Source of the DNA: an uncultured Bacillota bacterium
GTDB taxonomy: Bacteria; Bacillota; Clostridia; Oscillospirales; Oscillospiraceae
Length of the DNA stretch: 5,524 nt
Reading direction: 5' to 3'
NCBI GenBank assembly: GCA_937890735.1
Contig: CALACZ010000021.1
Location: 1-5,524 of the forward strand
How positions within the stretch are numbered: the stretch's first letter is position 1; every line of letters starts with the position of its first letter. The position numbers and the translations under genes were made by a program. Below the pieces are notes generated by a model. The model was not told where the DNA came from and ran no database searches. It saw only the letters and a program-made list of their open reading frames with translations. Shown piece by piece: positions 5,373-5,524 of the stretch.

Positions 5373-5524
5373 TTAGTACATTTTCGCGCCGGCGGGGATG
5401 TGCGGGTCGAGCATCAAGAGGTGGAGCTTTTCCGCGCCTTCCTCGTGGTGGACGGCGGAGATGAGCATACCGCAGGAGTCGATGCCCATCATGGGTCTGG
5501 GCGGCAGATTCGTGATGGCGACGC
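5373..5524 (-). CDS. metG: Methionine--tRNA ligase, C-terminal tRNA-binding domain (5' part outside window)
   Basis: Only the last 49 codons plus TAA are inside the window. The peptide reads through VAITNLPPRPMMGIDSCGML and ends in LDPHIPAGAKMY. This is the end of the OB-fold tRNA-binding domain (EMAP/Arc1p type) found at the C-terminus of many bacterial methionyl-tRNA synthetases, where NLxPRxMMGxxSxGM and a closing PxGAK are typical. The enzyme charges tRNA-Met in the cytoplasm, and this domain helps dimer formation and tRNA affinity. A stand-alone tRNA-binding protein or the related domain of a phenylalanyl-tRNA synthetase beta chain is possible but fits less well, since the latter carries it at the N-terminus. 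The gene is cut off from the surface protein gene by a strong terminator and has no evident functional link to it. Confidence 0.87.
   Translation of the reverse strand, partial: VAITNLPPRPMMGIDSCGMLISAVHHEEGAEKLHLLMLDPHIPAGAKMY

Overview
The window looks like a chromosomal segment of a GC-rich, gut-type member of the class Clostridia (Oscillospirales/Oscillospiraceae-like). This is inferred from strong AGGAGG-type ribosome binding sites, SLH repeats of the CTRAQ type, an AraC-GyrI-like regulator of a form common in Clostridia, and GC-rich codon use. No rRNA, tRNA, transposase, CRISPR array or phage gene is visible. All five genes lie on the minus strand, so transcription runs from the right end of the window to the left.

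Layout in order of transcription. (1) 5373-5524 is the last 49 codons of a methionyl-tRNA synthetase (C-terminal tRNA-binding domain), closed by a strong intrinsic terminator at 5320-5355. (2) A good sigma-A-type promoter (5273-5301) then drives a 955-residue exported protein (2372-5239). It has a signal peptide, two full and one degenerate copy of a beta-rich module, two Cys/His clusters, an Ig-like segment and three C-terminal SLH repeats for cell-wall attachment. (3) A GNAT-family acetyltransferase gene (1904-2359) follows, with its ribosome binding site lying against the stop codon of the surface protein, so the two are almost certainly co-transcribed. (4) An AraC-family regulator with a C-terminal GyrI-like effector domain (851-1825) comes next, either on the same transcript or from a small extended -10 promoter of its own. 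It ends at a strong terminator (809-837). (5) After a 175-bp gap with a candidate promoter and two symmetric elements comes an ABC-2-type transporter ATPase (1-675), whose 3' end lies outside the window.

Functionally, the surface protein would sit on the cell wall, while the acetyltransferase and regulator are cytoplasmic. The regulator has the architecture of a ligand sensor and lies directly upstream of an efflux-type ABC ATPase, so control of that transporter is a reasonable but untested guess. No clear new system is evident. The most notable things are the modular architecture of the surface protein, its Cys/His clusters, and a sharp GC step inside that gene at a module boundary.

There is no gene-free stretch longer than 300 bases. 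The three gaps (676-850, 1826-1903, 5240-5372) hold promoters, ribosome binding sites, terminators and inverted repeats, as listed.
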